DNA of 64,000 bases from Thalassobacillus devorans (GTDB lineage Bacteria; Bacillota; Bacilli; Bacillales; Halobacillaceae), in the NCBI RefSeq assembly GCF_011761345.1, contig NZ_JAASRY010000004.1, forward strand, positions 248,001-312,000. The letters run 5' to 3'. Below are positions 57,312 to 64,000 of this stretch, piece by piece. Below the pieces are notes generated by a model that was not told the DNA's origin, did not search any database, and was given only the letters and a program-made list of their open reading frames with translations. Each line of letters opens with the position of its first letter. Within the stretch, counting starts at the first letter, position 1. Position numbers and translations under genes: made by a program.

Positions 57312-57409
57312 TTTTTTACCTCTTTTTCTTAGCTTCTTTGCTTATCATACATATTATTGGGAAGGAAGGTCAAACTAACCAAAGAAAAAGTTAAAAAGGA
57401 GTGCTATTC

Positions 57410-57622
57410 ATGGATTTGAACTTAAGGGAAGCCATACTTTCTAATATCACCGGAAATAACAGGGAGCAACTGGAAGCTACTATTGTAGATGCTATCCAAA
57501 AAGGGGAAGAAAAGATGCTTCCTGGTCTTGGTGTTTTATTTGAACTTATTTGGCAGGAATCAAGCGAGAGTGAGAAAGAAGAAATGCTTGAAGCATTAGA
57601 ACAAAGTGTGAACCAGCAATAA
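57410..57622 (+). CDS. sspI: small acid-soluble spore protein SspI
   Basis: Minor spore-specific protein of the SspI family, made in the forespore. The 70-residue protein begins [16 protein letters not shown] and carries the conserved [13 protein letters not shown] segment. The ATG at 57410 is chosen for AAGGAG eight bases upstream; an ATG three codons earlier lacks a site. Transcription by sigma-G is expected from the family, but I could not assign a convincing promoter. Confidence 0.93.
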   Translation: MDLNLREAILSNITGNNREQLEATIVDAIQKGEEKMLPGLGVLFELIWQESSESEKEEMLEALEQSVNQQ

Positions 57623-57661
57623 ATTCAAAAGAAAAACAACTTTAATCCTTTAGGATAAGTT

Positions 57662-57696
57662 AAGAGCTCTGCCCCTGTAATAGGGGCAGAGCTCTT
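57662..57696. terminator. bidirectional terminator between sspI and ysdC
   Basis: AAGAGCTCTGCCCCT and AGGGGCAGAGCTCTT form a perfect 15-bp stem with a five-base loop, next to the ysdC stop codon. Confidence 0.92.
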
Positions 57697-57700
57697 TCTA

Positions 57701-58786
57701 TTAATTGAACGTAATTTCTTTCACTGTATCTGCATCGAGTTTTTTGATGACTTCTACGATTAATTTGACTGCATTCTCAAAATCATCACGGTGTAGCATA
57801 GCTGCATGAGAATGAATATAACGGGTTGCAATGGTAATGGACAATGCAGGCACTCCATTTGCAGTCAAATGAATAGCCCCGGAATCTGTCCCCCCGCCAG
57901 CAATGGCATCAAACTGATAAGGAATTTCTTTTTCATCAGCAGTATCTGTCACTAGATCGCGCAGTCCTTTATGGGAAACCATAGAAGCATCATAAAGAAT
58001 AATCTGAGGACCTTCTCCCATTTTACTGGAGGCATCCTTATCGGATACGCCTGGGGTGTCACCAGCTATGCCCACATCTACACCAAATGCTATATCAGGA
58101 TTGATGGCATGAGCAGAAGTACGGGCACCACGTAAGCCAACCTCTTCCTGTACGGTCCCTACACCATAAACGGTATTTGGATGTTTTTCGTTTTTCAGTT
58201 GCTTTAATACCTCAATAGCAATTGCACAACCGATCCGGTTGTCCCATGCTTTAGCAAGCAGCATTTTTTCATTTTTCATCTGAGTAAACTCAAAGTAAGG
58301 AACGACAGAGTCCCCAGGACGCACACCAAATTCCTTTGCTTCCTCTTTACTGGAAGCACCAATATCGATGAACATATCTTTGATTTCTACTGGTTTCTTG
58401 CGAGCTTCAGGAGGCAGGATGTGAGGTGGTTTAGATCCGATCACTCCAGTAACAGTCTCTTCTCGTGTGACAATAGTTACCCGCTGAGCCAGCATAACCT
58501 GGCTCCACCAGCCGCCTACAGTTTGAAAATAAACAAAACCATTCTCGTCAATTCGGGTTACCATGAAGCCTACTTCATCCAAATGACCGGCTACCATTAC
58601 TTTTGGACCGTTTGTATCGCCAGACTTCTTTGCGATCAAACTGCCTAAATTATCAGTATATACTTCGTCTGCAAAAGGTGTAATGTATTTCTTCATTACA
58701 TCTCTAGCTTCTTTTTCATGACCGGGAATGGACTTGGCATCGGTCAAGTCCTTCAGCATGGTCAACGTTTCATCTGTTTTTGCCAT
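57701..58786 (-). CDS. ysdC: M42 family metallopeptidase (glutamyl aminopeptidase/endoglucanase type)
   Basis: Self-compartmentalising aminopeptidase with two metal ions, likely a tetrahedral 12-mer. The 361-residue protein shows metal ligands in AGHLDEVGF (His68), KAWDNRIGC (Asp), the catalytic glutamate pair in [11 protein letters not shown] and [12 protein letters not shown]. It probably trims peptides in the cytosol. It has its own promoter with a cre-like sequence just upstream. Corresponds to B. subtilis YsdC. Confidence 0.95.
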   Translation of the reverse strand: MAKTDETLTMLKDLTDAKSIPGHEKEARDVMKKYITPFADEVYTDNLGSLIAKKSGDTNGPKVMVAGHLDEVGFMVTRIDENGFVYFQTVGGWWSQVMLAQRVTIVTREETVTGVIGSKPPHILPPEARKKPVEIKDMFIDIGASSKEEAKEFGVRPGDSVVPYFEFTQMKNEKMLLAKAWDNRIGCAIAIEVLKQLKNEKHPNTVYGVGTVQEEVGLRGARTSAHAINPDIAFGVDVGIAGDTPGVSDKDASSKMGEGPQIILYDASMVSHKGLRDLVTDTADEKEIPYQFDAIAGGGTDSGAIHLTANGVPALSITIATRYIHSHAAMLHRDDFENAVKLIVEVIKKLDADTVKEITFN

Positions 58787-58821
58787 ATGTAATTGCCCCC
58801 TCTATTAAGTTTGACTATTTT

Positions 58822-58850
58822 ATTATAGCGTGTTTATTCAAAATTAACAA
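58822..58850 (-). promoter_or_regulatory. sigma-A promoter of ysdC
   Basis: TTGTTA (58850-58845) and TATAAT (58827-58822) with a 17-base spacer, about 35 bases before ysdC. Confidence 0.65.
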
Positions 58851-58857
58851 AAAATAT

Positions 58858-58871
58858 TAAAACGCTTTCAA
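58858..58871. promoter_or_regulatory. cre-like site upstream of ysdC
   Basis: TTGAAAGCGTTTTA on the minus strand resembles the cre palindrome TGAAARCGYTTTCW with one or two mismatches. It abuts the -35 of ysdC and overlaps the dUTPase stop codon. Confidence 0.35.
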
Positions 58872-59350
58872 TAGCCTTCATCCTGCCTTTTATGATTTTG
58901 CTGATTTTTTTCATGGTAAGCCGTTTTAATTTTCATTTCAGTGAAACCAAGGGCTGCTCCCAGGGATAAAAAGCTGGAGAACATCTCCTGATAGTGTTCT
59001 TTTACAGGACTAGCTTTAAATTTCAAGGCCTTCTCATAGACCTGGTGAAATCCTTTAGTCACTTCAATCCCGGTTTTAATCGGCTTGTCTGAGTAACGGA
59101 GACCTTTTTCTAATCCAAGGGAAAGAATGAAATGGAGGCCATCTACGTATTCCTCAAGAATAACATCTTCAGAACTTGGTGGCTTTTTGCTCCAGAATTT
59201 GAAACACCTTGTTTCATTAGCCAACTCACCCAGCTCTACCAAAAGGGCAAGCATCTTGTCTTCAAACAAATCAGTTTCTTCCAGTTGATTGTTTTCCTCA
59301 ATATAGCGATCCAAACGTAATTGTGTTTCAAACAACTCTTCCCAATTCAT
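58868..59350 (-). CDS. dimeric dUTP diphosphatase (all-alpha, dUTPase_2 type)
   Basis: Hydrolyses dUTP to dUMP. The 160-residue protein belongs to the all-alpha NTP pyrophosphohydrolase superfamily (relatives of MazG), not the trimeric beta dUTPases. Metal-binding pairs are visible in LLVELGELANE (Glu39, Glu42) and EEYVDGLHFILS; CFKFWSKKP is a further signature of this branch. It is divergent to ysdB. The assignment to dUTPase rather than another MazG-like enzyme rests on these motifs. Confidence 0.82.
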   Translation of the reverse strand: MNWEELFETQLRLDRYIEENNQLEETDLFEDKMLALLVELGELANETRCFKFWSKKPPSSEDVILEEYVDGLHFILSLGLEKGLRYSDKPIKTGIEVTKGFHQVYEKALKFKASPVKEHYQEMFSSFLSLGAALGFTEMKIKTAYHEKNQQNHKRQDEGY

Positions 59351-59398
59351 ACTAAATTCATCCTTTATTTAAATTTCTACAATAAATGTAACATTTCA

Positions 59399-59425
59399 TG
59401 AAACGTTTGGGTATCTGTATTCGTA
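59399..59425 (+). promoter_or_regulatory. sigma-W promoter of ysdB
   Basis: TGAAAC (59399-59404) and CGTA (59422-59425) are 17 bases apart, the sigma-W pattern. ysdB belongs to the sigma-W regulon in B. subtilis. Confidence 0.85.
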
Positions 59426-59463
59426 AACCAAGTAATCAATTCCTAACTCAGGAGGAAACCCTT

Positions 59464-59877
59464 ATGATTGTCATTCTATTTCGACTGCTAATATTACTTG
59501 CAATCATATTCATTTTTTACACCTTCTACTCTTATATTAAGAGCCCGGGGAGGAAGCTAAAACTGGCTAACGAAAGTAAAGCGTTCTACTTTTATGATGA
59601 TCCTGATAATACCAAACAAAACTTCCTGATAACCTATAAAGGCGTCCTGTTTGAAGGAGAAAAATATTTAGGTACAACAGAAAATGCTTTTGAGGTAGTT
59701 AATATCAATGTTTCCGCGAGGCAGCCAGGCCAATTGAAGGGTATTGAACGGGAAGACATTTATTTTCTCGAAAAAGAAATACTGATTCGGTATCCATATG
59801 CCACTATCGAATGGAAGTATCCACTCAATCGTCTTTTCATTCATTCTCCAAAAAAGGAAAGCGACCATCCTTCATAG
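59464..59877 (+). CDS. ysdB: sigma-W regulon membrane protein YsdB
   Basis: A 137-residue protein with one N-terminal membrane helix (IVILFRLLILLAIIFIFYTF) and a cytosolic domain with the conserved stretches ITYKGVLFEGEKYLG and YPYATIEWKYP. The function is unknown beyond envelope-stress control. The ATG at 59464 is chosen because AGGAGG lies ten bases upstream; the frame extends 22 codons further, but that part overlaps the sigma-W promoter. Confidence 0.92.
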   Translation: MIVILFRLLILLAIIFIFYTFYSYIKSPGRKLKLANESKAFYFYDDPDNTKQNFLITYKGVLFEGEKYLGTTENAFEVVNINVSARQPGQLKGIEREDIYFLEKEILIRYPYATIEWKYPLNRLFIHSPKKESDHPS

Positions 59878-59893
59878 GATGATCGCTTTTTTT
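59858..59893. terminator. terminator of ysdB
   Basis: AAAGCGA-CATCC and GGATG-TCGCTTT form the stem and TTTTTTT follows. It overlaps the last codons of ysdB and precedes the convergent TVP38 gene end. Confidence 0.88.
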
Positions 59894-59896
59894 GGT

Positions 59897-60469
59897 TTAT
59901 CCATTCGGCTGAAAGAATTCATTCAATGTTAATGAGTATTGTTTTTTGCGGATTAAGTAAGTTAAACCTGCCAGTAAAAAAAGGAAAATAACCATTAACG
60001 GGAAGGATATTCTGGTAAGCCATTGACCCACGGTTGTGTAAACAAAGGCAAGGGGGATATTAGATAAAAAGGAGGCCTTTATATAATCTTTAAAGTCGAC
60101 ACAGATTTCAATCAAACATAGGGATAACAGATGAAAATGAATGAATGGCACTAAACGCAAGACGGCTACCTGACTTACTGTTAATGTGTTCTGTTTTTTT
60201 ATCACTTTACTTTTCAGCCGCTGCAATCGCTTCAACAGGCTAGGTACGTTTTGGATAAGCTGATAAAAGACGGTGCTGGATAAAGTAATACCAACTACAG
60301 AATACACTGTACCTGCCACGGCACCAAATAATACTCCTCCAGAAATGCAAATCAGAACAACGGGCAGGAAAAGCAATGGACGAAGCAAATGGAATAATAT
60401 AAATAAGATCGGGGCGTACCAGCCACTTACCTGCATGAGTTCTATAAATCCCAGTGCAAACTGTTCCAT
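59897..60469 (-). CDS. TVP38/TMEM64 (VTT domain) membrane protein
   Basis: A 190-residue membrane protein with about five hydrophobic segments. The arrangement LLRPLLFLPVVLICISGGVLFG and LRLVPFIHFHLLSLC is the VTT/SNARE-associated signature, here with an FIHFH variant in place of the usual P-x-x-P-F. Related DedA and TVP38 proteins move lipids or support membrane homeostasis; the substrate here is unknown. It lies between ysdB and ysdA. Confidence 0.85.
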   Translation of the reverse strand: MEQFALGFIELMQVSGWYAPILFILFHLLRPLLFLPVVLICISGGVLFGAVAGTVYSVVGITLSSTVFYQLIQNVPSLLKRLQRLKSKVIKKQNTLTVSQVAVLRLVPFIHFHLLSLCLIEICVDFKDYIKASFLSNIPLAFVYTTVGQWLTRISFPLMVIFLFLLAGLTYLIRKKQYSLTLNEFFQPNG

Positions 60470-60501
60470 GTATATCCCCCCTATCCTATACTATGACAAG
60501 A

Positions 60502-60786
60502 TTAGGGCGTATATAACTTCAGGACAAGGTATCCGACAAGGATTGCCTGCAACAATACTAAAAAAGGAAAACCATACAGGAACGAACGATGCTTCGTTTT
60601 GTGTCGAAAATGATTCATCCCCAAACTTCCACCCAACGCTCCCCCTAATAAAGCAAACCCCCATAGTTGCTTTTCCGGTATCCGCTGCTTTCGTTTTCGT
60701 GCTCGACTTTTATCGACACCCATCAAGCTATATAGAATCCCGTTGATGGCAATCAAATAAATAAGAAGATATGTAAAAACATCCAT
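60502..60786 (-). CDS. ysdA: DUF1294 family membrane protein YsdA
   Basis: A 94-residue protein with three hydrophobic segments and the DUF1294 signatures LMGVDKSRARKRKQRIPE, LLGGALGGSLGMNHFRHKTK and KHRSF. The function is unknown. The ATG at 60786 is chosen because it opens the first membrane helix; AAGGAG is 11 bases upstream, slightly far. The frame runs 26 codons further but through the copy C repeat. Position next to rplT matches B. subtilis. Confidence 0.9.
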   Translation of the reverse strand: MDVFTYLLIYLIAINGILYSLMGVDKSRARKRKQRIPEKQLWGFALLGGALGGSLGMNHFRHKTKHRSFLYGFPFLVLLQAILVGYLVLKLYTP

Positions 60787-60807
60787 GAACTTTTTCACTC
60801 CTTCTGT

Positions 60808-60890
60808 AAAAAAATACTTGGCTTGTCGCCAAGTCATTATGGTGAAAGCTTTTCCTTTAATCATTTAACTTTGTTAAAGGATTAAAGGTT
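60808..60890 (-). repeat. short stem-loop interspersed repeat, copy C
   Basis: TCGCCAAG, a short spacer and TATGGTGAAAG, followed by TTTCCTTTAATC and TTTGTTAAAGGATTAAAGG, lie between the rplT terminator and ysdA. One arm base is changed compared with copies A and B. Confidence 0.55.
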
Positions 60891-60892
60891 AA

Positions 60893-60925
60893 AGAAAAGG
60901 CCATTTCCGGCGTACGGAAATGGCC
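60893..60925 (-). terminator. terminator of infC-rpmI-rplT
   Basis: GGCCATTTCCG and CGGAAATGGCC form a perfect 11-bp stem followed by TTTTCTTT, 12 bases after the rplT stop codon. Confidence 0.92.
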
Positions 60926-60936
60926 TCAGACATAAC

Positions 60937-61293
60937 TTATTTTAGTGCTGATTTTGCTTTTTCAGCAAGGCTTGCAAAACCTTTTTCATCAGTAACAGCT
61001 AGATCAGCAAGGATCTTACGGTTTACTTCGATTCCTGCAAGCTTAAGGCCGTGCATCATACGGCTGTATGAAATGTCATTCATACGAGCTGCAGCATTAA
61101 TACGAGCGATCCATAGCTTACGGAAGTCGCGCTTTTTCTGACGACGGTCACGGTAAGCATATTGACCTGACTTCATCACTTGCTGTTTTGCAGTTTTGAA
61201 TAATGCATGTTTTGAACCATAATAACCTTTTGCTAATTTAAGGACACGTTTACGACGTTGGCGTGTCACTGTTCCACCTTTTACTCGTGGCAT
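60937..61293 (-). CDS. rplT: 50S ribosomal protein L20
   Basis: Early-binding large-subunit protein of 118 residues; it begins [15 protein letters not shown] after the initiator and shows [19 protein letters not shown] and [15 protein letters not shown]. In low-GC Gram-positives L20 also represses its own operon by binding the infC leader. Last gene of infC-rpmI-rplT. Confidence 0.99.
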   Translation of the reverse strand: MPRVKGGTVTRQRRKRVLKLAKGYYGSKHALFKTAKQQVMKSGQYAYRDRRQKKRDFRKLWIARINAAARMNDISYSRMMHGLKLAGIEVNRKILADLAVTDEKGFASLAEKAKSALK

Positions 61294-61333
61294 GATAAAT
61301 CCCTCCTATTTTGGATCATATATCTCAGTTGTC

Positions 61334-61531
61334 TTATTTTTTTGGCAGCATTTGAGCGATACGCTTCAAGTCGCCCTTAGATACAAGGGTAGCTTTACGC
61401 AATTTACGCTTCTGTTTTGTAGACTTGTTAGCGAACAAGTGGCTTGTGAACGCATGGGAGCGTTTCACTTTTCCAGTACCTGTCTTTTTAAATCGTTTTT
61501 GAGAACCTTTATGGGTTTTCATTTTTGGCAT
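61334..61531 (-). CDS. rpmI: 50S ribosomal protein L35
   Basis: Small basic large-subunit protein of 65 residues, [20 protein letters not shown] at the start and [13 protein letters not shown]-type core (here [15 protein letters not shown]). It lies between infC and rplT, with gaps of 35 and 40 bases. Confidence 0.99.
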   Translation of the reverse strand: MPKMKTHKGSQKRFKKTGTGKVKRSHAFTSHLFANKSTKQKRKLRKATLVSKGDLKRIAQMLPKK

Positions 61532-61566
61532 GAGTTGTTCCTCCTTCTGCTTAGTTCAATCTGTGC

Positions 61567-62085
61567 TTACTTTTCAGCCAATGGCGCCAGCATCAAGAAC
61601 ATGCTGCGTCCTTCCATCTTCGGCTTCGTTTCAACTTGTGCAACGTCCTTGCACTCTTCCGCCATACGCTCAAGAACTTTTTGCCCAAGTTCTTTGTGCG
61701 TAATGGCACGTCCACGGAAACGGACAGAAGCCTTCACTTTATCGCCTTTCTCGAGGAATTTACGAGCATTGCGCAGTTTTGTATTGAAGTCATGCTCTTC
61801 AATTCCAGGGCTTAAGCGGACTTCTTTCACCTTGATGGTCGTCTGCTTTTTACGAGCTTCTTTTTCTTTCTTCTGCTGTTCGAAACGGTATTTACCGTAA
61901 TCCATGATGCGGCAGACCGGCGGTTTTGCGTTTGGAGCTACCAATACTAGGTCAAGATTGGCATTTTGAGCGATTTCAAGTGCTTCTTGACGAGATTTAA
62001 CTCCTAATTGGTCACCGTTGTTATCAATGAGACGTACTTCACGTGCTCTGATTTTCTCATTAACGTTCATGTTATCTTTGCTAAT
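61567..62085 (-). CDS. infC: translation initiation factor IF-3, AUU start
   Basis: Prevents subunit association and proofreads start codons on the 30S subunit. The 172-residue protein has the N-domain [17 protein letters not shown], the linker with [19 protein letters not shown] and the C-domain [17 protein letters not shown]. The start is placed at ATT (62085-62083): GGAGGTGG lies six bases upstream, and the residues from there ([12 protein letters not shown]) align with the start of Bacillus IF-3. The ATG five codons later has no ribosome site. AUU starts allow IF-3 to repress its own synthesis. Confidence 0.95.
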   Translation of the reverse strand: MSKDNMNVNEKIRAREVRLIDNNGDQLGVKSRQEALEIAQNANLDLVLVAPNAKPPVCRIMDYGKYRFEQQKKEKEARKKQTTIKVKEVRLSPGIEEHDFNTKLRNARKFLEKGDKVKASVRFRGRAITHKELGQKVLERMAEECKDVAQVETKPKMEGRSMFLMLAPLAEK

Positions 62086-62154
62086 AACCAGCCACCTCCA
62101 AATTATTTTAGGAAAATATAAAGATCTGTCATCGACAAGTGATTTTAAAGCAAT

Positions 62155-62305
62155 AAAAAAAGTGTCGGCACATCACAATGCACCCACACGTATCCCATTC
62201 GACTTCAAAAGGATTAGTGACCTGCCAACTGCTTGGTGCGTCGATCAGGTGAGAAGCGGGTGCTTCTACTTGTCTCAGATCCGTTCTTCTGTTGTTCACC
62301 TAAAA
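62155..62305 (-). promoter_or_regulatory. L20-type leader of infC-rpmI-rplT
   Basis: On the minus strand the leader has GAAGCACCCGCTTCTCACCTG, the complementary GGCAGGT region and a terminator with arms GTGTGGGTGCA and TGTGCCGACAC followed by TTTTTTT (62189-62155). GCACCC near its start can pair with GGGTGC of the terminator to form an alternative structure. This layout matches the L20 leader of Bacillus, where L20 binding causes premature termination. Confidence 0.85.
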
Positions 62306-62306
62306 C

Positions 62307-62335
62307 ATAATATCACGGTATGGTGAACATGTCAA
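62307..62335 (-). promoter_or_regulatory. sigma-A promoter of infC
   Basis: TTGACA (62335-62330) and TATTAT (62312-62307) with a 17-base spacer, just upstream of the leader. Confidence 0.85.
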
Positions 62336-62406
62336 ACATTCACCAATCAACCATCAGACTGACTATATAAGAATATCGAAAACCATTCCAAAAATCAACA
62401 ACATAA

Positions 62407-62450
62407 TAAAAAAGTACGGGCATGAAAATATTTTACGTTCCATACCCGCA
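62407..62450 (-). terminator. terminator of thrS
   Basis: GTGCGGGTATG and CATGCCCGTAC form an 11-bp stem with a long loop, followed by TTTTTT, about 24 bases after the thrS stop codon. Confidence 0.88.
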
Positions 62451-62473
62451 CCCGTTTTGATTGTGTTAACCGA

Positions 62474-64000
62474 TTACTTTTTAGTCAGGATTTTCTGGTC
62501 GATTTCGTTTGTGATTTCTGACTTGAATATATCCAATGGCTTAGTCTCAGAATTCTTTTCTCCATAACGACGGACATTAACGGAATTGTGTTCGATTTCT
62601 TTATCTCCGATAACAAGCGCGAATGGTACTTTTTGAATTTGAGCTTCCCGGATTTTATATCCGATTTTTTCGTCACGTTCGTCCACTTCGACCCGAATAC
62701 CCGATTCTCGCAGCTCATCTTCCAGCTTCTTAGCATGATCCAAGTGAGCATCTGCGGATACTGGAATGATTTTTGCCTGCACAGGAGCAAGCCAAGTAGG
62801 GAAGGCGCCCTTATATTCTTCAATCAAAAATGCGACAAAACGTTCCATGGTCGATACGACACCACGGTGGATAACAACAGGGCGGTGATCTTTACCATCT
62901 TCACCTACATAAGTCAGATCAAAACGCTCCGGCAGGTGAAAGTCCAACTGAACAGTGGAGAGTGTTTCATCTTTTCCAAGCGCTGTTTTGACCTGGACAT
63001 CAAGTTTCGGGCCATAGAATGCTGCTTCACCTTCTGCTTCTACATATTCCACTCCAAGATCTTCCATTGTCTCTTTTAACATGGCCTGAGCTTTGTTCCA
63101 CATCTCATCATTGTCAACATATTTCTCTTTATCTTCCGGATCACGGTAAGACAAACGGAAATAGTAATCATTGATACCAAAGTCTTCATAAACGGCCTGA
63201 ACGAGTCGGACAACCCGTATGAATTCGTCTTTCAACTGGTCTGGGCGACTGAAGATATGAGCATCATTTAATGTCATTGCACGAACCCTTTGTAGACCAG
63301 CCAACGCTCCGGACATTTCATGGCGGTGCATAGTTCCTAATTCTGCGATTCGAACAGGCAGGTTACGATAGCTGTGCAATTGATTTTTATATACCATCAT
63401 ATGATGCGGACAGTTCATCGGGCGAAGAACCAGGTCTTCGTTATCCATCTCCATGACCGGAAACATATCATCCTTATAATGATCCCAGTGACCGCTTGTT
63501 TTATATAAATCGACACTGCCTAATACCGGAGTATAGACATGGTCATAACCGAGGCGTTCCTCTAAATCAACAATATAGCGCTCAATTGTACGACGAATGG
63601 TCGCTCCTTTAGGAAGCCAAAGTGGCAGCCCCTGGCCAACTTTTTGATTGACAGTAAAAATCTCCAGCTCCTTACCGAGTTTACGGTGGTCCCGTTCCTT
63701 CGCTTCCTGAAGAAGGCGAAGGTACTCATCAAGCTGCCCTTGTTTTTCAAATGCCGTACCATAGATGCGTTGCAGCATTTTATTGTTGCTGTCACCACGC
63801 CAGTATGCCCCTGAAATGCTGAGCAGTTTAAAAATCTTAATTTTACTTGTCTTCGGTACGTGTACACCACGGCATAAATCGAAAAACTCACCTTGTTTAT
63901 AAATAGTTATCGACTGATCTTCAGGGATATCGTCGATCAGTTCAATCTTAAGATCATCACCGATTTCCCGATACATTTCTTTCGCTTTTTCCCGGCTCAC
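62474..64000 (-). CDS. thrS: threonyl-tRNA synthetase, C-terminal three quarters
   Basis: Class II enzyme that charges tRNA-Thr. The last 508 residues are visible; about 135 N-terminal residues (TGS domain and start of the editing domain) lie beyond the right edge. Zinc ligands are expected in [13 protein letters not shown] (Cys), TMHRHEMSG (His) and [14 protein letters not shown] (His). Motif 2 follows the MHRHE region and motif 3 is [10 protein letters not shown]. The anticodon-binding domain starts at about [16 protein letters not shown]. Its control region is outside the window. Confidence 0.98.
   Translation of the reverse strand: MSREKAKEMYREIGDDLKIELIDDIPEDQSITIYKQGEFFDLCRGVHVPKTSKIKIFKLLSISGAYWRGDSNNKMLQRIYGTAFEKQGQLDEYLRLLQEAKERDHRKLGKELEIFTVNQKVGQGLPLWLPKGATIRRTIERYIVDLEERLGYDHVYTPVLGSVDLYKTSGHWDHYKDDMFPVMEMDNEDLVLRPMNCPHHMMVYKNQLHSYRNLPVRIAELGTMHRHEMSGALAGLQRVRAMTLNDAHIFSRPDQLKDEFIRVVRLVQAVYEDFGINDYYFRLSYRDPEDKEKYVDNDEMWNKAQAMLKETMEDLGVEYVEAEGEAAFYGPKLDVQVKTALGKDETLSTVQLDFHLPERFDLTYVGEDGKDHRPVVIHRGVVSTMERFVAFLIEEYKGAFPTWLAPVQAKIIPVSADAHLDHAKKLEDELRESGIRVEVDERDEKIGYKIREAQIQKVPFALVIGDKEIEHNSVNVRRYGEKNSETKPLDIFKSEITNEIDQKILTKK

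Noticed and set aside
62588-63079. 163-aa plus-strand frame opposite thrS
   Set aside because: Antisense shadow of a conserved coding region without start signals.

Overview
The window is chromosomal DNA of an endospore-forming, Gram-positive Bacillaceae bacterium. Gene content and order follow the Bacillus subtilis chromosome from folC-valS to thrS closely, and almost every gene lies on the minus strand. Sporulation and germination genes (spoVID, ysxE, gerE, gerM, sspI), T-box leaders, FadR- and CodY-type operators and sigma-E, sigma-K and sigma-W promoters all point to this family. Acid-rich surface proteins (for example trigger factor and SpoVID) and the type of intergenic repeat suggest a moderately halophilic genus such as Halobacillus or a relative; the genus is an inference.

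Layout, left to right. 1-3.6 kb: start of folC and valS with a valine T-box leader. 3.7-6.1 kb: a 62-aa membrane ORF, then ysxE and spoVID with a sigma-E-like promoter. 6.2-12.4 kb: the haem operon hemAXCDBL. 12.6-15.8 kb: a LiaF-like membrane protein and an amino-acid ABC transporter with a CodY-like box. 15.8-22 kb: protein quality control (ysxC, lonA, clpX, tig); lonB, expected between clpX and lonA, is missing. 22-24 kb: ysoA, tRNA-Arg and tRNA-Gly, each followed upstream by a copy of its own 5' half. 24-28.6 kb: ysnB, rdgB, rph, gerM, racE and a MarR regulator. 28.7-29.4 kb: a compound inverted repeat. 29.5-33.4 kb: gerE, a ComA/ComP two-component pair without comQ or comX, and ysmA. 33.5-37.7 kb: sdhCAB with a long leader, and yslB. 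37.7-40.6 kb: uvrC, a second copy of the compound repeat, and trxA. 40.8-45.8 kb: beta-oxidation cluster lcfA-fadR-fadB-etfB-etfA with a clear FadR-controlled internal promoter. 46-52.6 kb: a 26-codon membrane ORF, yshE, mutS2, polX, cvpA, zapA and divergent rnhC. 52.6-57.6 kb: pheST with a phenylalanine T-box, an rRNA methyltransferase and sspI. 57.7-60.9 kb: M42 aminopeptidase, dUTPase, ysdB with a sigma-W promoter, a TVP38 protein and ysdA. 61-64 kb: infC-rpmI-rplT with an L20-type leader and an AUU start codon for infC, then the 3' three quarters of thrS.

Most of the window is conserved core chromosome. The unusual material is concentrated in the intergenic regions: a MITE-like compound repeat at two loci, one with another palindromic element nested in it; a short stem-loop repeat at three loci; the duplicated tRNA 5' halves; and the relocated, apparently pheromone-less comPA pair next to gerE. 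Starts given here were often moved from the longest reading frame to the codon with a well-placed Shine-Dalgarno sequence (several GTG, TTG and one ATT). No prophage, transposase, CRISPR array or biosynthetic cluster was seen.
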